Positions 15,650 to 24,277 are shown, counted from the first letter of the stretch. The stretch: DNA of 64,000 bases from Streptomyces mashuensis (GCF_014654785.1 NZ_BNBD01000002.1:248001-312000), one strand, 5' to 3'. Notes: generated by a model not told the origin, from the sequence alone. Translations and numbers: made by a program.

Positions 15650-16159
15650 TCACGCGCCGGCAGGAGCATCGAAGACGAGGTATCCGGGCACGCCGGTACG
15701 GCGCGCCTCGCGCAGGGCCAGAAGCATCCGCCGATGGGCGGGCGTCGCCAGGTCGATCCATTCGTCCCAGGTCCGGCAGGCGAACGTGTCGTGCTCGTCC
15801 GGGGCGAGCTTGACGTTCGCCAGGTCGTGCGCCGACAGCACTCCGCCGTCGAAGACGGCCATGACGCGCGCGCCTGGCCAGTTGGGGATCGGGTGCCAGA
15901 ACTCCAGCAGAAGCAGGTTCATCGGGCTGCTCACCCGGAGCCCTGTCTCCTCCTGGGCCTCCCGCAGTGCTGCCGAGCGCAGGTCCTCGCCGTGGTCGAC
16001 CATCCCGCCGGGCAGCTGCCAGGAATACCCCTCGTAGATCGAGTGCAGCATCAGCGGCCGGTCATTCGTGTCGGTGAACAGCACTCCCGCACAGCCAGTG
16101 AGCGGCGGCAATGTCTTGATGTACTCCTCCACTGGCATGGGCATCTGCCGCTTCGCCAC
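15650..16159 (-). CDS. NUDIX hydrolase 3
   Basis: A 169-residue NUDIX protein with box GGMVDHGEDLRSAALREAQEETGL. The GTG at 16159 has GGGGAGGGG five bases upstream; a GTG at 16183 that overlaps the ABC stop codon is a second possibility. It follows the ABC exporter gene directly and is a duplicate of NUDIX 2. Three NUDIX genes in one operon behind an exporter is unusual and suggests that a nucleotide-linked intermediate is trimmed or detoxified. Confidence 0.85.
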   Translation of the reverse strand: MAKRQMPMPVEEYIKTLPPLTGCAGVLFTDTNDRPLMLHSIYEGYSWQLPGGMVDHGEDLRSAALREAQEETGLRVSSPMNLLLLEFWHPIPNWPGARVMAVFDGGVLSAHDLANVKLAPDEHDTFACRTWDEWIDLATPAHRRMLLALREARRTGVPGYLVFDAPAGA

Positions 16160-16179
16160 GCTGTCCCCTCCCCTCGTCG

Positions 16180-18144
16180 TCACGTCTTCTGGGTCGGCAC
16201 CTTCGCGCCCGGCTCGGCGGCGGTGTCGTACTGGGACGCCTGCAACTCGTACAGCTCCCGGTAGTGCCCGTCCTTGTGGGCCATCAGCTCCCGGTGGGAG
16301 CCGGACTCCAGCAGCCGGCCCTCGTGGAGGACGTAGATCACGTCCGCGAAAGCGGTGGCCGCGAGCCGGTGTGTGATGAGCACGACGGTGGTGACGCCGT
16401 CGTCCGTCAGCGACCGAAGCGACTCGAACGTCTCCACCTCGGCGCGAGCGTCGAGCGCGGCGGTCGGCTCGTCCACGATGACCAGGTGCCTTTGCCGGTA
16501 CAGCACCCTCGCGGACCCGACGCGCTGCCACTGACCCCCCGAGAGCCGCACGCCGCGTTCGAATCCCTTTACCGCGATCGAGTCGTACTGGTGGGGCAGC
16601 TCCTCGATCACTGTGTGGACGTCCGCACGCTCGGCCGCCGCGACGACCGCGTCACGGTGCATCGGCCGGTCCCCGTCGCCGATGTGGATGTTAGCCCCGA
16701 CCGTCATCGGCCAACTGGCGACGGTCTGGGACAGCATCGCGACCTTGTCGAAGACCGACTCGCGATCCGCGTCGCGCACGTCGACGCCGTTGTAGGTGAT
16801 CGTGCCGTGCGTGGGCAGGTACAGGCCGGCCACGAGCCCGGCGAGCGTGGACTTCCCGGATCCGTTCTCGCCGACGAGGGCGACAACCTTGCCCTGCGGG
16901 ATAGTCAGAGACACCTCGCGCAGCGCGTACCGCTCCGCGTTCGGGTAGCGGAACGAGACGTCCTCGAGGACGACTTCGACCCCCGGGCCTTCCACGGTGG
17001 TCCCGTCGGTGGGGATGGCGTGCTGCGCGCCAAGCTTGACGGCGTTGTTCATGTCGGCGAGGTACAGCGACTCCTCGCACATGCGGTTGAGCTGGTGGAC
17101 GACCTGGTTGAGGTAGCCGGTGGCCGAGCGGATGGCGAGGACGGCCGTTCCGGCCGCGGCGAGCGGCAGGCCGCCGGCGACCAGGAGCCACCACAGCACG
17201 CCATAGGCGACGATGCGCGCCGTGCCGGACATGGCGGCCGCCACGATCTCGGTGCCGGCCTCCGCACCGGCCAAGCGGGACTTCTCCCGGGCCGCGGTCT
17301 CCCCCATGTCCTTCTGGGCGCGCAGCAAGAGCCGACCGGCGCCGTGCACCCGCAGTTCCGGGGTGACCTCGGCCCGGGTGAGGGGGTAGATGATCTGGTC
17401 CACGGCACGGCGGTGGTCGTTCCACACGTGCCGGGAGGCGTAGGCGCGGCGCATGACGACGACGGCGCCCCACCAGCGCGGTGCGGCGATCAGAAGCAGC
17501 GCGAGGACGAGGAGCGGGTGGAGTGCGGCGAGGACGACAGCGGCCGCGCCCAGGCTCATCAGGCCGCTGGTGACCCACACGGAGCTGTCGAGCATCTGCC
17601 GGACGGAGTCGGTGCCGTACCGGCCCAGGGTGAGCTGGCGCTGGATGTCCTTGTCCTCCATGGCCGCCAGCTCGACGCGGGCGAGCATGCCGTAGTACGT
17701 CGTCGCGCAGGACAGTTCGATCCGGGGATAGAGATGTCCCTCGACCTTCACGATCAGGCAGCCCAGGAGCACATCTGCGGCCGAGGAGGCCCCGGCCAGC
17801 AGGAGCGACGGCAGTGCTTCCTTCAGCTTCTCGGGGGTCGGACCGTCGGCGAACAGATGGACGAGGACCTGGTTGGTGGCCACGAGCAGGAAAGCGGTCA
17901 TCGCGCCGGAGGCCAGCTGCGCGGCCAGGAGCAGCGCGAGCGCCCGGCGATCCTCACGCCAGGCGATGCGCGCGATCATCCGGAGCATCGAGGGGAACTG
18001 CTTGGCCATGGCCCAGAACGACATCCGCGTCAGCGGGTCCTCGTAGATAGCCCATGCCTTGTCGTGGCGCAGGGTGCCGCTGAAGAGAAGCTTCTCGCTC
18101 TCGGAGATCGGATGCTGCGGCGTACGGGGTTTTCGGACCTTCAA
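16180..18144 (-). CDS. ABC transporter, fused permease and ATPase
   Basis: A 654-residue half-transporter with an N-terminal six-helix permease domain (hydrophobic segments from about residue 60 to 330) and a C-terminal ATPase. The ATPase has Walker A (GENGSGKST), signature (LSGGQWQR), Walker B (HLVIVDEPTA) and the H-loop (LITHRL). It would act as a homodimeric exporter; similar proteins export peptides, siderophores and lipids. The TTG at 18144 has GGAGG five bases upstream; GTG at 18150 is an alternative. No peptidase C39 domain is present. A palindrome copy and a tight leader hairpin lie upstream, and three NUDIX genes follow. Confidence 0.88.
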   Translation of the reverse strand: MKVRKPRTPQHPISESEKLLFSGTLRHDKAWAIYEDPLTRMSFWAMAKQFPSMLRMIARIAWREDRRALALLLAAQLASGAMTAFLLVATNQVLVHLFADGPTPEKLKEALPSLLLAGASSAADVLLGCLIVKVEGHLYPRIELSCATTYYGMLARVELAAMEDKDIQRQLTLGRYGTDSVRQMLDSSVWVTSGLMSLGAAAVVLAALHPLLVLALLLIAAPRWWGAVVVMRRAYASRHVWNDHRRAVDQIIYPLTRAEVTPELRVHGAGRLLLRAQKDMGETAAREKSRLAGAEAGTEIVAAAMSGTARIVAYGVLWWLLVAGGLPLAAAGTAVLAIRSATGYLNQVVHQLNRMCEESLYLADMNNAVKLGAQHAIPTDGTTVEGPGVEVVLEDVSFRYPNAERYALREVSLTIPQGKVVALVGENGSGKSTLAGLVAGLYLPTHGTITYNGVDVRDADRESVFDKVAMLSQTVASWPMTVGANIHIGDGDRPMHRDAVVAAAERADVHTVIEELPHQYDSIAVKGFERGVRLSGGQWQRVGSARVLYRQRHLVIVDEPTAALDARAEVETFESLRSLTDDGVTTVVLITHRLAATAFADVIYVLHEGRLLESGSHRELMAHKDGHYRELYELQASQYDTAAEPGAKVPTQKT

Positions 18145-18181
18145 CGGCACCTCCAGGGCGAGGGGCGGGCGCGCAACGGCA

Positions 18182-18217
18182 GACCCCTGGCCTGTCAGGT
18201 GAGATCGGCCAGGGGTC
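18182..18217 (-). promoter_or_regulatory. Leader hairpin of ABC operon, possible attenuator
   Basis: GACCCCTGGCC at 18182-18192 and GGCCAGGGGTC at 18207-18217 form a perfect 11-bp stem. It lies between the tiny ORF at 18249-18284 and the ABC start. Confidence 0.5.
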
Positions 18218-18248
18218 AGGAGCACTCATGTCGGGTGGCTGCCGGTTC

Positions 18249-18284
18249 TCATGCGACCGAGTGGCCAGCAGCGGCAACGGCCAT
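18249..18284 (-). CDS. Possible 11-residue leader peptide
   Basis: ATG at 18284 has GGGAGGAG a few bases upstream, an unusually good ribosome binding site for such a short frame. It encodes MAVAAAGHSVA and stops. It precedes the perfect hairpin at 18182-18217 and the ABC exporter. It could be a leader peptide for attenuation or a very short secreted peptide; a start at an upstream in-frame GTG would give 20 residues. Only the ribosome binding site and position support it. Confidence 0.35.
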   Translation of the reverse strand: MAVAAAGHSVA

Positions 18285-18368
18285 AGCGACTCCTCCCGTT
18301 GACGCCGTCACGCGAATGAGACGCTGTGCATCCTTCCGGGCACGGTCCGTGATCGGTAGGGGGTTCGG

Positions 18369-18389
18369 TTTTCCGATCCAACCGTCAAA
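18369..18389. promoter_or_regulatory. 21-bp inverted repeat, operator copy b
   Basis: TTTTCCGATC and AACCGTCAAA flank a C. It lies 225 bp upstream of the ABC exporter start and about 85 bp upstream of the tiny ORF. Confidence 0.65.
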
Positions 18390-18470
18390 CCCGCCGCCCC
18401 TTCGGAGTGCACCCGGTGCAGGCGACGCCGAGAGCTGACCATCAGCCCCGCAGCACGGCCTATACACAGC

Positions 18471-18504
18471 GCCGGCGCAGGTAGGGAAACGCACCTGCGC
18501 CGGC
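18471..18504 (-). terminator. Terminator of the short acidic peptide gene
   Basis: GCCGGCGCAGGT at 18471-18482 pairs perfectly with ACCTGCGCCGGC at 18493-18504 across ten bases. On the minus strand it lies 83 bp after the peptide stop codon. Confidence 0.65.
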
Positions 18505-18586
18505 TCTTGAGGAGGCACCAGGACGACGGGGACGCTGCAGGAGGTGGTGAGCTATCCGTCAGCGGTCGTCGTCGCCCCTGCTGTGG

Positions 18587-18676
18587 CTACTCGCTCTGCG
18601 ACTCCTCGCTGCTCTCCTCGGCGGTCTCCACCGCGTCGCCATCCTGGGTCTTCGGCTCCTGCGTCTCCTCGGTCAT
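18587..18676 (-). CDS. Short acidic peptide, candidate RiPP precursor
   Basis: A 29-residue peptide beginning MTEETQEPKTQDGD and ending EESSEESQSE. The ATG at 18676 has AAGGAG six bases upstream; an ATG at 18721 would add 15 residues (MPPQRRQSHEVKEPV). A copy of the cargo palindrome lies about 90 bp upstream and a perfect hairpin terminator follows, so it looks like its own transcription unit between the exporter operon and a NUDIX gene. Short acidic peptides in such settings are often precursors or carriers on which a product is built. There is no Cys and no double-Gly leader. A chance ORF cannot be excluded, but promoter, ribosome binding site and terminator agree. Confidence 0.5.
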   Translation of the reverse strand: MTEETQEPKTQDGDAVETAEESSEESQSE

Positions 18677-18767
18677 CACGGGCTCCTTCACCTCGTGGGA
18701 CTGCCGCCGCTGTGGTGGCATGGCCGTAGTCTCCGCGCTCTAACCGACCCGCCGCCAGGGTCCGGGA

Positions 18768-18788
18768 TTTGACGATCGAACCGGAAAA
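18768..18788. promoter_or_regulatory. 21-bp inverted repeat, operator copy c
   Basis: TTTGACGATC and AACCGGAAAA flank a G. It lies 91 bp upstream of the acidic peptide start. Confidence 0.65.
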
Positions 18789-18806
18789 CCCGCAGGCCCG
18801 CCGCCG

Positions 18807-19282
18807 TTACAGGAGCTGGTCGTCTTCCAGGTACGCGCACGGCAGCTCCCCGCCCGCGACCCGGAACGCGGCGGTCAGCAGCGCCGCGTTCGTGACGTCC
18901 ATCCGCTTCACGCCCTCGCCCAGCGTGAACCAGCCCCAGTCCAGCAGTTCCCCGTCCGGTACCCGAATGTCCGTATACCGCTCCGGTTCGACGTCGAAGG
19001 CGAACACGAAGATCTCGAAAGGCTCCCTGATCCGCGTGTATCCCCACATCCGATCCGGCGAGAGGTGCTGCACGACCATCAAGCGCCCGGGTGTGCCGGT
19101 CAACCCGGTTTCCTCCAGAGCCTCGCGTACCGCGCACTGCGGGGCGTCTCGCCCTCGTCCGCGCCACCGCCGGGCAACACCCAGTGATCCGTCTTCGCGT
19201 GGTGGACCAGCAGCACGCGGCCATCGGTGTGTTGGATGAACACGTCCGCCCCGAGCAGGTAGCTCTGCCCCTTCTCACTCAC
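18807..19282 (-). pseudogene. NUDIX hydrolase 5, frameshifted in the Nudix box
   Basis: The first part (GTG at 19282, GGGAGGGAAG upstream) reads SEKGQSYLLGADVFIQHTDG to GGGADEGETPR and then leaves the frame. The continuation VREALEETGLTGTPGRL to CAYLEDDQLL lies in another frame. Adding one base between 19139 and 19140 (a CGGGGCG tract) restores a perfect Nudix box, G-x5-E-x7-REALEETGL. So this is a paralogue of NUDIX 1 with a one-base deletion, or a sequencing error. If real, the protein is truncated at about 60 residues and inactive. The downstream frame is otherwise intact, so the event is recent. Confidence 0.8.
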
Positions 19283-19599
19283 TGGCTCTCTTCCCTCCCG
19301 TGAACAGCTTCGTCCTGCCACTGCCGCGGCAGGACATCCAGCACAACGCTGACGGACGTGCCCCGGAGACGGCCAGAAGACCGGGGGCCCGCCAGCGCAC
19401 GTCAGCCGGACGATCGTGCGCCAGCTGATCGGGGGCCGCGTACTCGCGCCTTCGCGCAGCTCTCCCTGGAGGAGGGGATCGTTCGTCCCTGGACTGGCTC
19501 CAGGTGCGCGACGAGATGCTGAGGGACTGACCGCTCATCCATGACGGTGCCTTTGGGTATCCTTCCGGAAATCGGCAGCACCACGGCTTGCTTGAGGGG
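19283..19599. other. Gene-free stretch with decayed sequence
   Basis: No intact gene. There is a hairpin (GTCCTGCC 19312-19319 with GGCAGGAC 19328-19335) upstream of the NUDIX pseudogene, and a short protein-like plus-strand tail (SLDWLQVRDEMLRD then stop) near 19480-19530 that may be the end of a degraded gene. Confidence 0.35.
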
Positions 19600-20709
19600 T
19601 TAGCAGGTAATGCGGAGCGTCAGTTCGCGAAGCTGGCGACCGGTGGAAGCGATGTCGTATCGGCGCGCGTTATTGAGAGCCGCCTTGGTCAGGGCCTTGC
19701 GCCGGTGGAAGTCCCGGCCCATCTCGTCTAGGGCCACGGCCAGCGAGCGCGGGTCGCCAGGAGTGTAGGGCGCGGCAGTGCTCCCGAGGATCTCCCTCGC
19801 ACCGGGAAGGTCCGAGTAAATAACCGGAAGTCCGTGGGCTTGGGCCTCAATGAGGACGAGCCCGAAAGCCTCAAGGCCCCTGGTCGTGAAGATGAAGGCG
19901 TCGAAGCTCGGCAGGCGGCGCCACAGTTCGGCGCGGGGAAGGAACGGATCAAACTGAACCCGGTCCCGCAGCCCGAGTTCGATAGTCCGCTGCTCCAGAT
20001 GCTCGCGTAGGATTCCTTTGCCGATCACAGTCAAGTTGTGCGGCTGATCGGTTAAAGCGAGGGCTTTGACGGCAGTGATCGTGGATTTGTTGTCGTCGAG
20101 ACGGCCGGCATGCACCAGAGACAGGGGTCCGGTTCCAGTAGGTGGTTGATTGCGTACCCGGACATCGCTCAAAGGGATACCCCATGGGATGACGGTGAGT
20201 CGATCGGTGAATCGGCGTCCGGTGAGATGATCGATGTGGTCGGCGAGGACCGAGGTCGGAGTCACGATCGCGGCGCTCGCGGCAGCAACTTCATTCATGA
20301 CCTCGCGTTCCGATGCGCTGCGCTCGGCCGCCATCACGTCGGGGCCGTGGGCGATGGCGATGATCGGAATGCTGCCAGCAGTTCGGGTGAAGGCCAGGCT
20401 GAGAGCGAACCCGAGGTACTGGGCGTGAATGACATTCGGCTGCACCTTCTCGATGAGCGCACCGACCTCACGCGTCAGCTCGTCGACGTAGGGGTCGAAG
20501 TCCGGGCCTTGAGGTCGTTTGATCGTGGAGAGGTTGATCAGCTGATCAAACGCAGCCTTCCACGCGTGATCGACCGGCGCCCTACCCAGGAAGGTCGTAT
20601 GGGTTTCGGGCATCGCGCCGTAGAGATCGCTGACGAGGATCATACTCCCGGACGAAGGGCCGGAGGTGCGGTTAATGCCGGTCAAGATATTCAGGAGCTT
20701 AGCGGTCAT
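19600..20709 (-). CDS. Glycosyltransferase, family 4 type
   Basis: A 369-residue GT-B fold glycosyltransferase. The N-terminal half has the acceptor-domain HAQYLGFAL and HGPDVM motifs; the C-terminal donor domain has VIPWGIPLSD, LVHAGRLDDNKS and the family signature E-x7-E (EAFGLVLIEAQAHGLPVIYSD). It uses a nucleotide sugar. Start at the ATG 20709 (MTAKLLNILTGINR, typical for the family). It is last in an operon with a nucleotide-sugar dehydrogenase, pointing to a uronic-acid-type donor. Confidence 0.88.
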   Translation of the reverse strand: MTAKLLNILTGINRTSGPSSGSMILVSDLYGAMPETHTTFLGRAPVDHAWKAAFDQLINLSTIKRPQGPDFDPYVDELTREVGALIEKVQPNVIHAQYLGFALSLAFTRTAGSIPIIAIAHGPDVMAAERSASEREVMNEVAAASAAIVTPTSVLADHIDHLTGRRFTDRLTVIPWGIPLSDVRVRNQPPTGTGPLSLVHAGRLDDNKSTITAVKALALTDQPHNLTVIGKGILREHLEQRTIELGLRDRVQFDPFLPRAELWRRLPSFDAFIFTTRGLEAFGLVLIEAQAHGLPVIYSDLPGAREILGSTAAPYTPGDPRSLAVALDEMGRDFHRRKALTKAALNNARRYDIASTGRQLRELTLRITC

Positions 20710-20798
20710 GAGGAAACTCAATTCATCGATAACCGGTGGGTCAGAATCGGAGATCGGGCCCGCAGGGCGAACTCGACTCGTGAATCTTCCGTGGCGTT

Positions 20799-22094
20799 CT
20801 AGATCTCGCACTGACGGGGAGGCGCCCACCACGACGCCAGGTGCGGCATGAAGACGGCAGTGACCTCCTCGGCCGGATGTAAATAGCCTTCACTGTCCTG
20901 TTCTGCCGTCCACACCCTGACTGATGATCGGGGATAAACGGGATTTATTCCAATCTCTCCCTTGGGGAGGATGCCATTGAAGGGAGTTGGTATCCCCTCA
21001 CTGTTCCAGTAGTCCCACGCCTCCAGCGCCTTGGATTTCTCGAAGCAGTGGTACAGCTGCCGATAGCGGGCCAAGTACCGGATCTCGCGGAAGACCATCT
21101 GGCCGAGCAGTCCAGGCGCTGCTGTCTGGATCGTACTGAGGTCAGCGCCCTGGAAGGTGACCGATGCCGCATCCTCGGACGGGTGCAGCGCAGTCCGGGC
21201 GAACAGGTGGGACAGCCGTCGCCGGACGTACTCGGCGACTCCCGGGCCGAGAACAGGTTCCATGCCTTCGATGAGCTGGACGAGCCGGTGATGGCGCGGG
21301 CTGAAACGGGCCAGGTCAAACAACTGGTCCATGCCGTCCACGGCGGCGAAAGCGAGCCGCTTGTAGAGCCAGTTGTTCAGCTCTCCCGCCTGGGCGAAGG
21401 TCTTGGTCTCTGGAGTAGTGGAATGGAGCATCAGGTATTCGGACAGCACCTCAAAGTACAGGTAACCAAGGAACGGCACGTGGGTCACGGCGTCGGATAG
21501 CTGGTCGATGAACTCGGGTGCCGGAGTGGCGTGGCCGGCGGCGTTGCGCAGAGCGAGGTCGAGGAACGCGGCCGCGGCGTGCAGCCCGGTCAGCACGGCG
21601 CGGTCGAGCTGGTCGTTCTCGGCCGGGGTGAGGAAGCTCTGGTAGCGCAGGTAGGTGCGCAGGTGGATGGCGCCGAGATGCAGGTAGTCGACGCCCTTGG
21701 GCCGGATCGGGGCGTCCGGGGTGACCTCGACGACCAGGGGCGTGGTGGAGGGCTTCGTCCGCATCAAGTAGGCGCCGAGGTTGTGGGGGCGCAGTCCTTC
21801 GCGCTGACTGGCGAGAGGCGAGCAGTATAGGGCTCCGACCAGGCATCCGGTGGAGACGTGCAACTGCCGGCTGGTGCGGATGGCGTCGATGTCTTTGGTG
21901 GTGTGCAGCAGGTACATCGGCTTTCCGCTGACGAGCGCTTCGGTCATGGCGCTGTGCTGCATCAGCCATCCGTTGGGGGTGGAGTGTTCCAGGTAGTGGC
22001 GCCAGTCGCCCTCGCTGTCGGCCAGCGAGGCAGGAATACGGCGCCGCGCGGGCACGGTGTAGTCCGTGTGGGCGTGTTCCCATTCGTCGTGCAA
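20799..22094 (-). CDS. Unknown protein in sugar operon
   Basis: A 431-residue protein with no recognised domain, between the glycosyltransferase and sugar dehydrogenase genes. It begins at TTG 22094, with GGGAG five bases upstream; the next in-frame start is more than 40 codons on. The N-terminal part (MYLLHTTKDIDAIRTSRQLHVSTGCLVGALYCSPL) has a form reminiscent of ADP-ribosyltransferase-like H-T...G patterns, but this is weak. The rest is helical and aromatic-rich. Operon position suggests a role in making or attaching a sugar. Confidence 0.75.
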   Translation of the reverse strand: MHDEWEHAHTDYTVPARRRIPASLADSEGDWRHYLEHSTPNGWLMQHSAMTEALVSGKPMYLLHTTKDIDAIRTSRQLHVSTGCLVGALYCSPLASQREGLRPHNLGAYLMRTKPSTTPLVVEVTPDAPIRPKGVDYLHLGAIHLRTYLRYQSFLTPAENDQLDRAVLTGLHAAAAFLDLALRNAAGHATPAPEFIDQLSDAVTHVPFLGYLYFEVLSEYLMLHSTTPETKTFAQAGELNNWLYKRLAFAAVDGMDQLFDLARFSPRHHRLVQLIEGMEPVLGPGVAEYVRRRLSHLFARTALHPSEDAASVTFQGADLSTIQTAAPGLLGQMVFREIRYLARYRQLYHCFEKSKALEAWDYWNSEGIPTPFNGILPKGEIGINPVYPRSSVRVWTAEQDSEGYLHPAEEVTAVFMPHLASWWAPPRQCEI

Positions 22095-22148
22095 GAGAAC
22101 TCCCGAGGGGTGGAGGATCGGCAGCCGGTCAGGAGGAATCGCGAGAGG

Positions 22149-23405
22149 CTAGAGGACCTCGACGTTCGCTCCGGACATGCGGTTTCGGCAGTCGAGAACC
22201 CAGGTCGCGTTTTCCTGGATCATCGCGAGGTCGAATCGTGTGTGGTCCATGAGGAGCACCACGGCGTCAGAGGCCGCGACCTCCTCCGGGGTCGCGTCCA
22301 CTCGGCGCACGGCCAGCTCGGTGCCGGCGCCGTCCGGGATGTTGGGGTCTGCGCCGCGGACCTCGGCGCCGAGGTCCATCAGGAGTTCGGCGACACGTGC
22401 TGAAGGTGAATTGCGGAGGTCGGTGGCGTTGTATTTGTAGGTCAGGCCGAGCAGCAGGATCCGGGATCCGGTGATGGTCATGCCGCGCTTGTCGAGTGCT
22501 TCCACGACACGCCGGACGACGTAGTCGGGCATGTGGCGGTTCACGTCGTCGGCGAGTTCCACGAACCGGAAGGGGACGCCGAGGTCTTCCCGGATCTTCC
22601 ACGAGAGGAACAACGGGTCGACGGGCAGGCAGTGCCCGCCCACTCCCGGCCCCGGGGTGAACCGCGTGAATCCGAAGGGCTTGGTCGCGGCGGCGTCGAT
22701 CGCCTCCCAGATGTTCACGCCGAGGCGGTCGGTCAGCGTCGCCAGCTCGTTGATCATGGAGATGTTGACGAGCCGGAACGTGTTCTCGATCAGCTTGGCC
22801 AGCTCGGCGACCTTGGGCCCGGACACCGGCACCGTGGTCTGGAAGATACCGTCATAGAAGCCTTTGATCGCATCGAGTGATGTGGCGTCGATGCCGGACA
22901 CCACCTTGGGCGTCCCCTCGAACGACCACCTCTTGTTCCCCGGGGCGATGCGCTCGGGACTGAACCCGGCCAGGAAGTCCACCCCGCCCTTGAGCCCCGA
23001 CGTCTTCTCCAGGATCGGCAGCAGCAGCTCCTCGGTGGTGCCGGGATAGGTCGTGGACTCCAGGACCACGGTCGCGCCGGGGCGGAGGTGCTCACCCAGG
23101 GTCCGGGCGCAGGACTCGATGTAGGTCAGGTCGGGTACGCCGTCCCGTAGCGGGGTCGGCACGGTGATCACCGCGATGTCGAAGCCGGCCAGCGCGGCAG
23201 CGTCAGCGGTCGCGGAGTAGGCCCCGATGTCCAGCACCGCGCGGAGCCGCGAGGAGGTCACGTCCTCGACGTGGGACTGGCCGGCGGCGAGCTGCTGGAC
23301 GCGGTGCGGGTCCACGTCGTAGCCGACGACACGGTGACCCACCTCTGCGGCGCGTACAGCCAGTGGAAGCCCGACGTAGCCCTGACCTGCGACAACGATC
23401 TGCAT
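22149..23405 (-). CDS. Nucleotide-sugar 6-dehydrogenase (UDP-Glc/ManNAc DH family)
   Basis: A 418-residue NAD-dependent enzyme that oxidises C6 of a UDP-sugar to the uronic acid. The N-terminal Rossmann motif is AGQGYVGLPLA; the central region has FSPERIAPG (family ERI-x-PG); the catalytic cysteine is in GVGGHCLPVDP near residue 258. The motif GGHC-x-PVDP and E-R-I-A-P-G are closer to the UDP-ManNAc/UDP-GlcNAc (WecC-like) branch than to classical UDP-glucose dehydrogenase. The ATG at 23405 has GGAG five bases upstream. It is first in a leftward operon, divergent from the family 2 transferase. Confidence 0.9.
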   Translation of the reverse strand: MQIVVAGQGYVGLPLAVRAAEVGHRVVGYDVDPHRVQQLAAGQSHVEDVTSSRLRAVLDIGAYSATADAAALAGFDIAVITVPTPLRDGVPDLTYIESCARTLGEHLRPGATVVLESTTYPGTTEELLLPILEKTSGLKGGVDFLAGFSPERIAPGNKRWSFEGTPKVVSGIDATSLDAIKGFYDGIFQTTVPVSGPKVAELAKLIENTFRLVNISMINELATLTDRLGVNIWEAIDAAATKPFGFTRFTPGPGVGGHCLPVDPLFLSWKIREDLGVPFRFVELADDVNRHMPDYVVRRVVEALDKRGMTITGSRILLLGLTYKYNATDLRNSPSARVAELLMDLGAEVRGADPNIPDGAGTELAVRRVDATPEEVAASDAVVLLMDHTRFDLAMIQENATWVLDCRNRMSGANVEVL

Positions 23406-23470
23406 GGCAGCTCCTACTCGATTGCGGTGCTTGAATGGACCCTCGTCCTGGTCTGGCAAGGAGAAGTGCT

Positions 23471-24244
23471 GTGCCTCTGGTGTCTGTCGTGATGCCCGTG
23501 TATAACTCGGCAGCCACGCTCGGCGCGGCCGTCCGGTCGGTGCTCACGCAGACCCACAGCGACCTGGAGCTGCTGGTCACCGACGATCGGTCCTCCGATG
23601 GCTCCATGGATCTGCTCCGTGAGTTCGCCGAGCAGGACGAGCGCGTCCTGCCGCAGTCGGCACCCGAACAGGGCGGTGCGGGCCGGGCCCGTAATCTCGC
23701 GATCGAGCGGGCCCGCGGGGACTACATTGCCTTTCTCGACAGCGACGACATGTGGCTTCCGGAGAAGACCGAGAAGCAGCTCGCCTTCGCTGCCCAGGGC
23801 ACTGCGCCTTTGACGTTCACCTCGTACTTCAAGATGGACGCCGACTACGACGGCGAGAGCACCGACTGGGTCCCGAACGGGCGGGTGGTCCGTGCGCGGG
23901 AGCATGTGGACTACCGCGCGATGCTCGTCCGAGATCACATCGGTGCTCTCACCGCCATGTACGACCGCAATGTCCTGGGCACGAGGCTGATGCCGGAAAT
24001 GCGTAAAAGGCAGGACTACGCCCTCTGGCTGTCGATCATGCGGGACGGCGCTGACGCCCGGGGCCTGGCAGAGCCGCTCGCGGTGTACAGGGCCCACCAG
24101 GCGGGATCGCTGTCCTCCAACAAGCTCTCGCTCGTGCAATACAACTGGGAGCTGTACCGCGAGCACGAGCATCTGTCGGTTCCGCGAGCGACGCGGGCGC
24201 TGGCCGGCGCTGTGTGGCAGTCGCTGCGCAACTCGCGCATCTAG
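23471..24244 (+). CDS. Glycosyltransferase, family 2 type
   Basis: A 257-residue GT-A glycosyltransferase. The N-terminal VSVVMPVYNSAATLGAAVRS, DDRSSDGS and the metal-binding AFLDSDDMW (D90-S-D92) are all present, and the acceptor-site RKRQDYALWL follows. The GTG at 23471 has AAGGAG seven bases upstream. It is divergent from the sugar dehydrogenase, with 65 bp between the two starts. Together with the family 4 transferase it gives the cargo two sugar-transfer steps. Confidence 0.88.
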   Translation: MPLVSVVMPVYNSAATLGAAVRSVLTQTHSDLELLVTDDRSSDGSMDLLREFAEQDERVLPQSAPEQGGAGRARNLAIERARGDYIAFLDSDDMWLPEKTEKQLAFAAQGTAPLTFTSYFKMDADYDGESTDWVPNGRVVRAREHVDYRAMLVRDHIGALTAMYDRNVLGTRLMPEMRKRQDYALWLSIMRDGADARGLAEPLAVYRAHQAGSLSSNKLSLVQYNWELYREHEHLSVPRATRALAGAVWQSLRNSRI

Positions 24245-24253
24245 CTCCCCGCA

Positions 24254-24277
24254 CGCGCGCGGGGCTCCCCGCGCGCG
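24254..24277. terminator. Bidirectional hairpin terminator
   Basis: CGCGCGCGGGG at 24254-24264 pairs perfectly with CCCCGCGCGCG at 24267-24277, between two convergent genes. Confidence 0.6.

Noticed and set aside
18507..18743. Plus-strand ORF across the acidic peptide region
   Set aside because: It is antisense to the peptide gene, has no ribosome binding site and a poor composition, while the minus strand has a palindrome element, ribosome binding site and terminator.
20532..20550. TTGATCAGCTGATCAAA palindrome resembling the cargo operator
   Set aside because: It lies inside the family 4 glycosyltransferase coding sequence and lacks the CCG part of the motif; probably chance.
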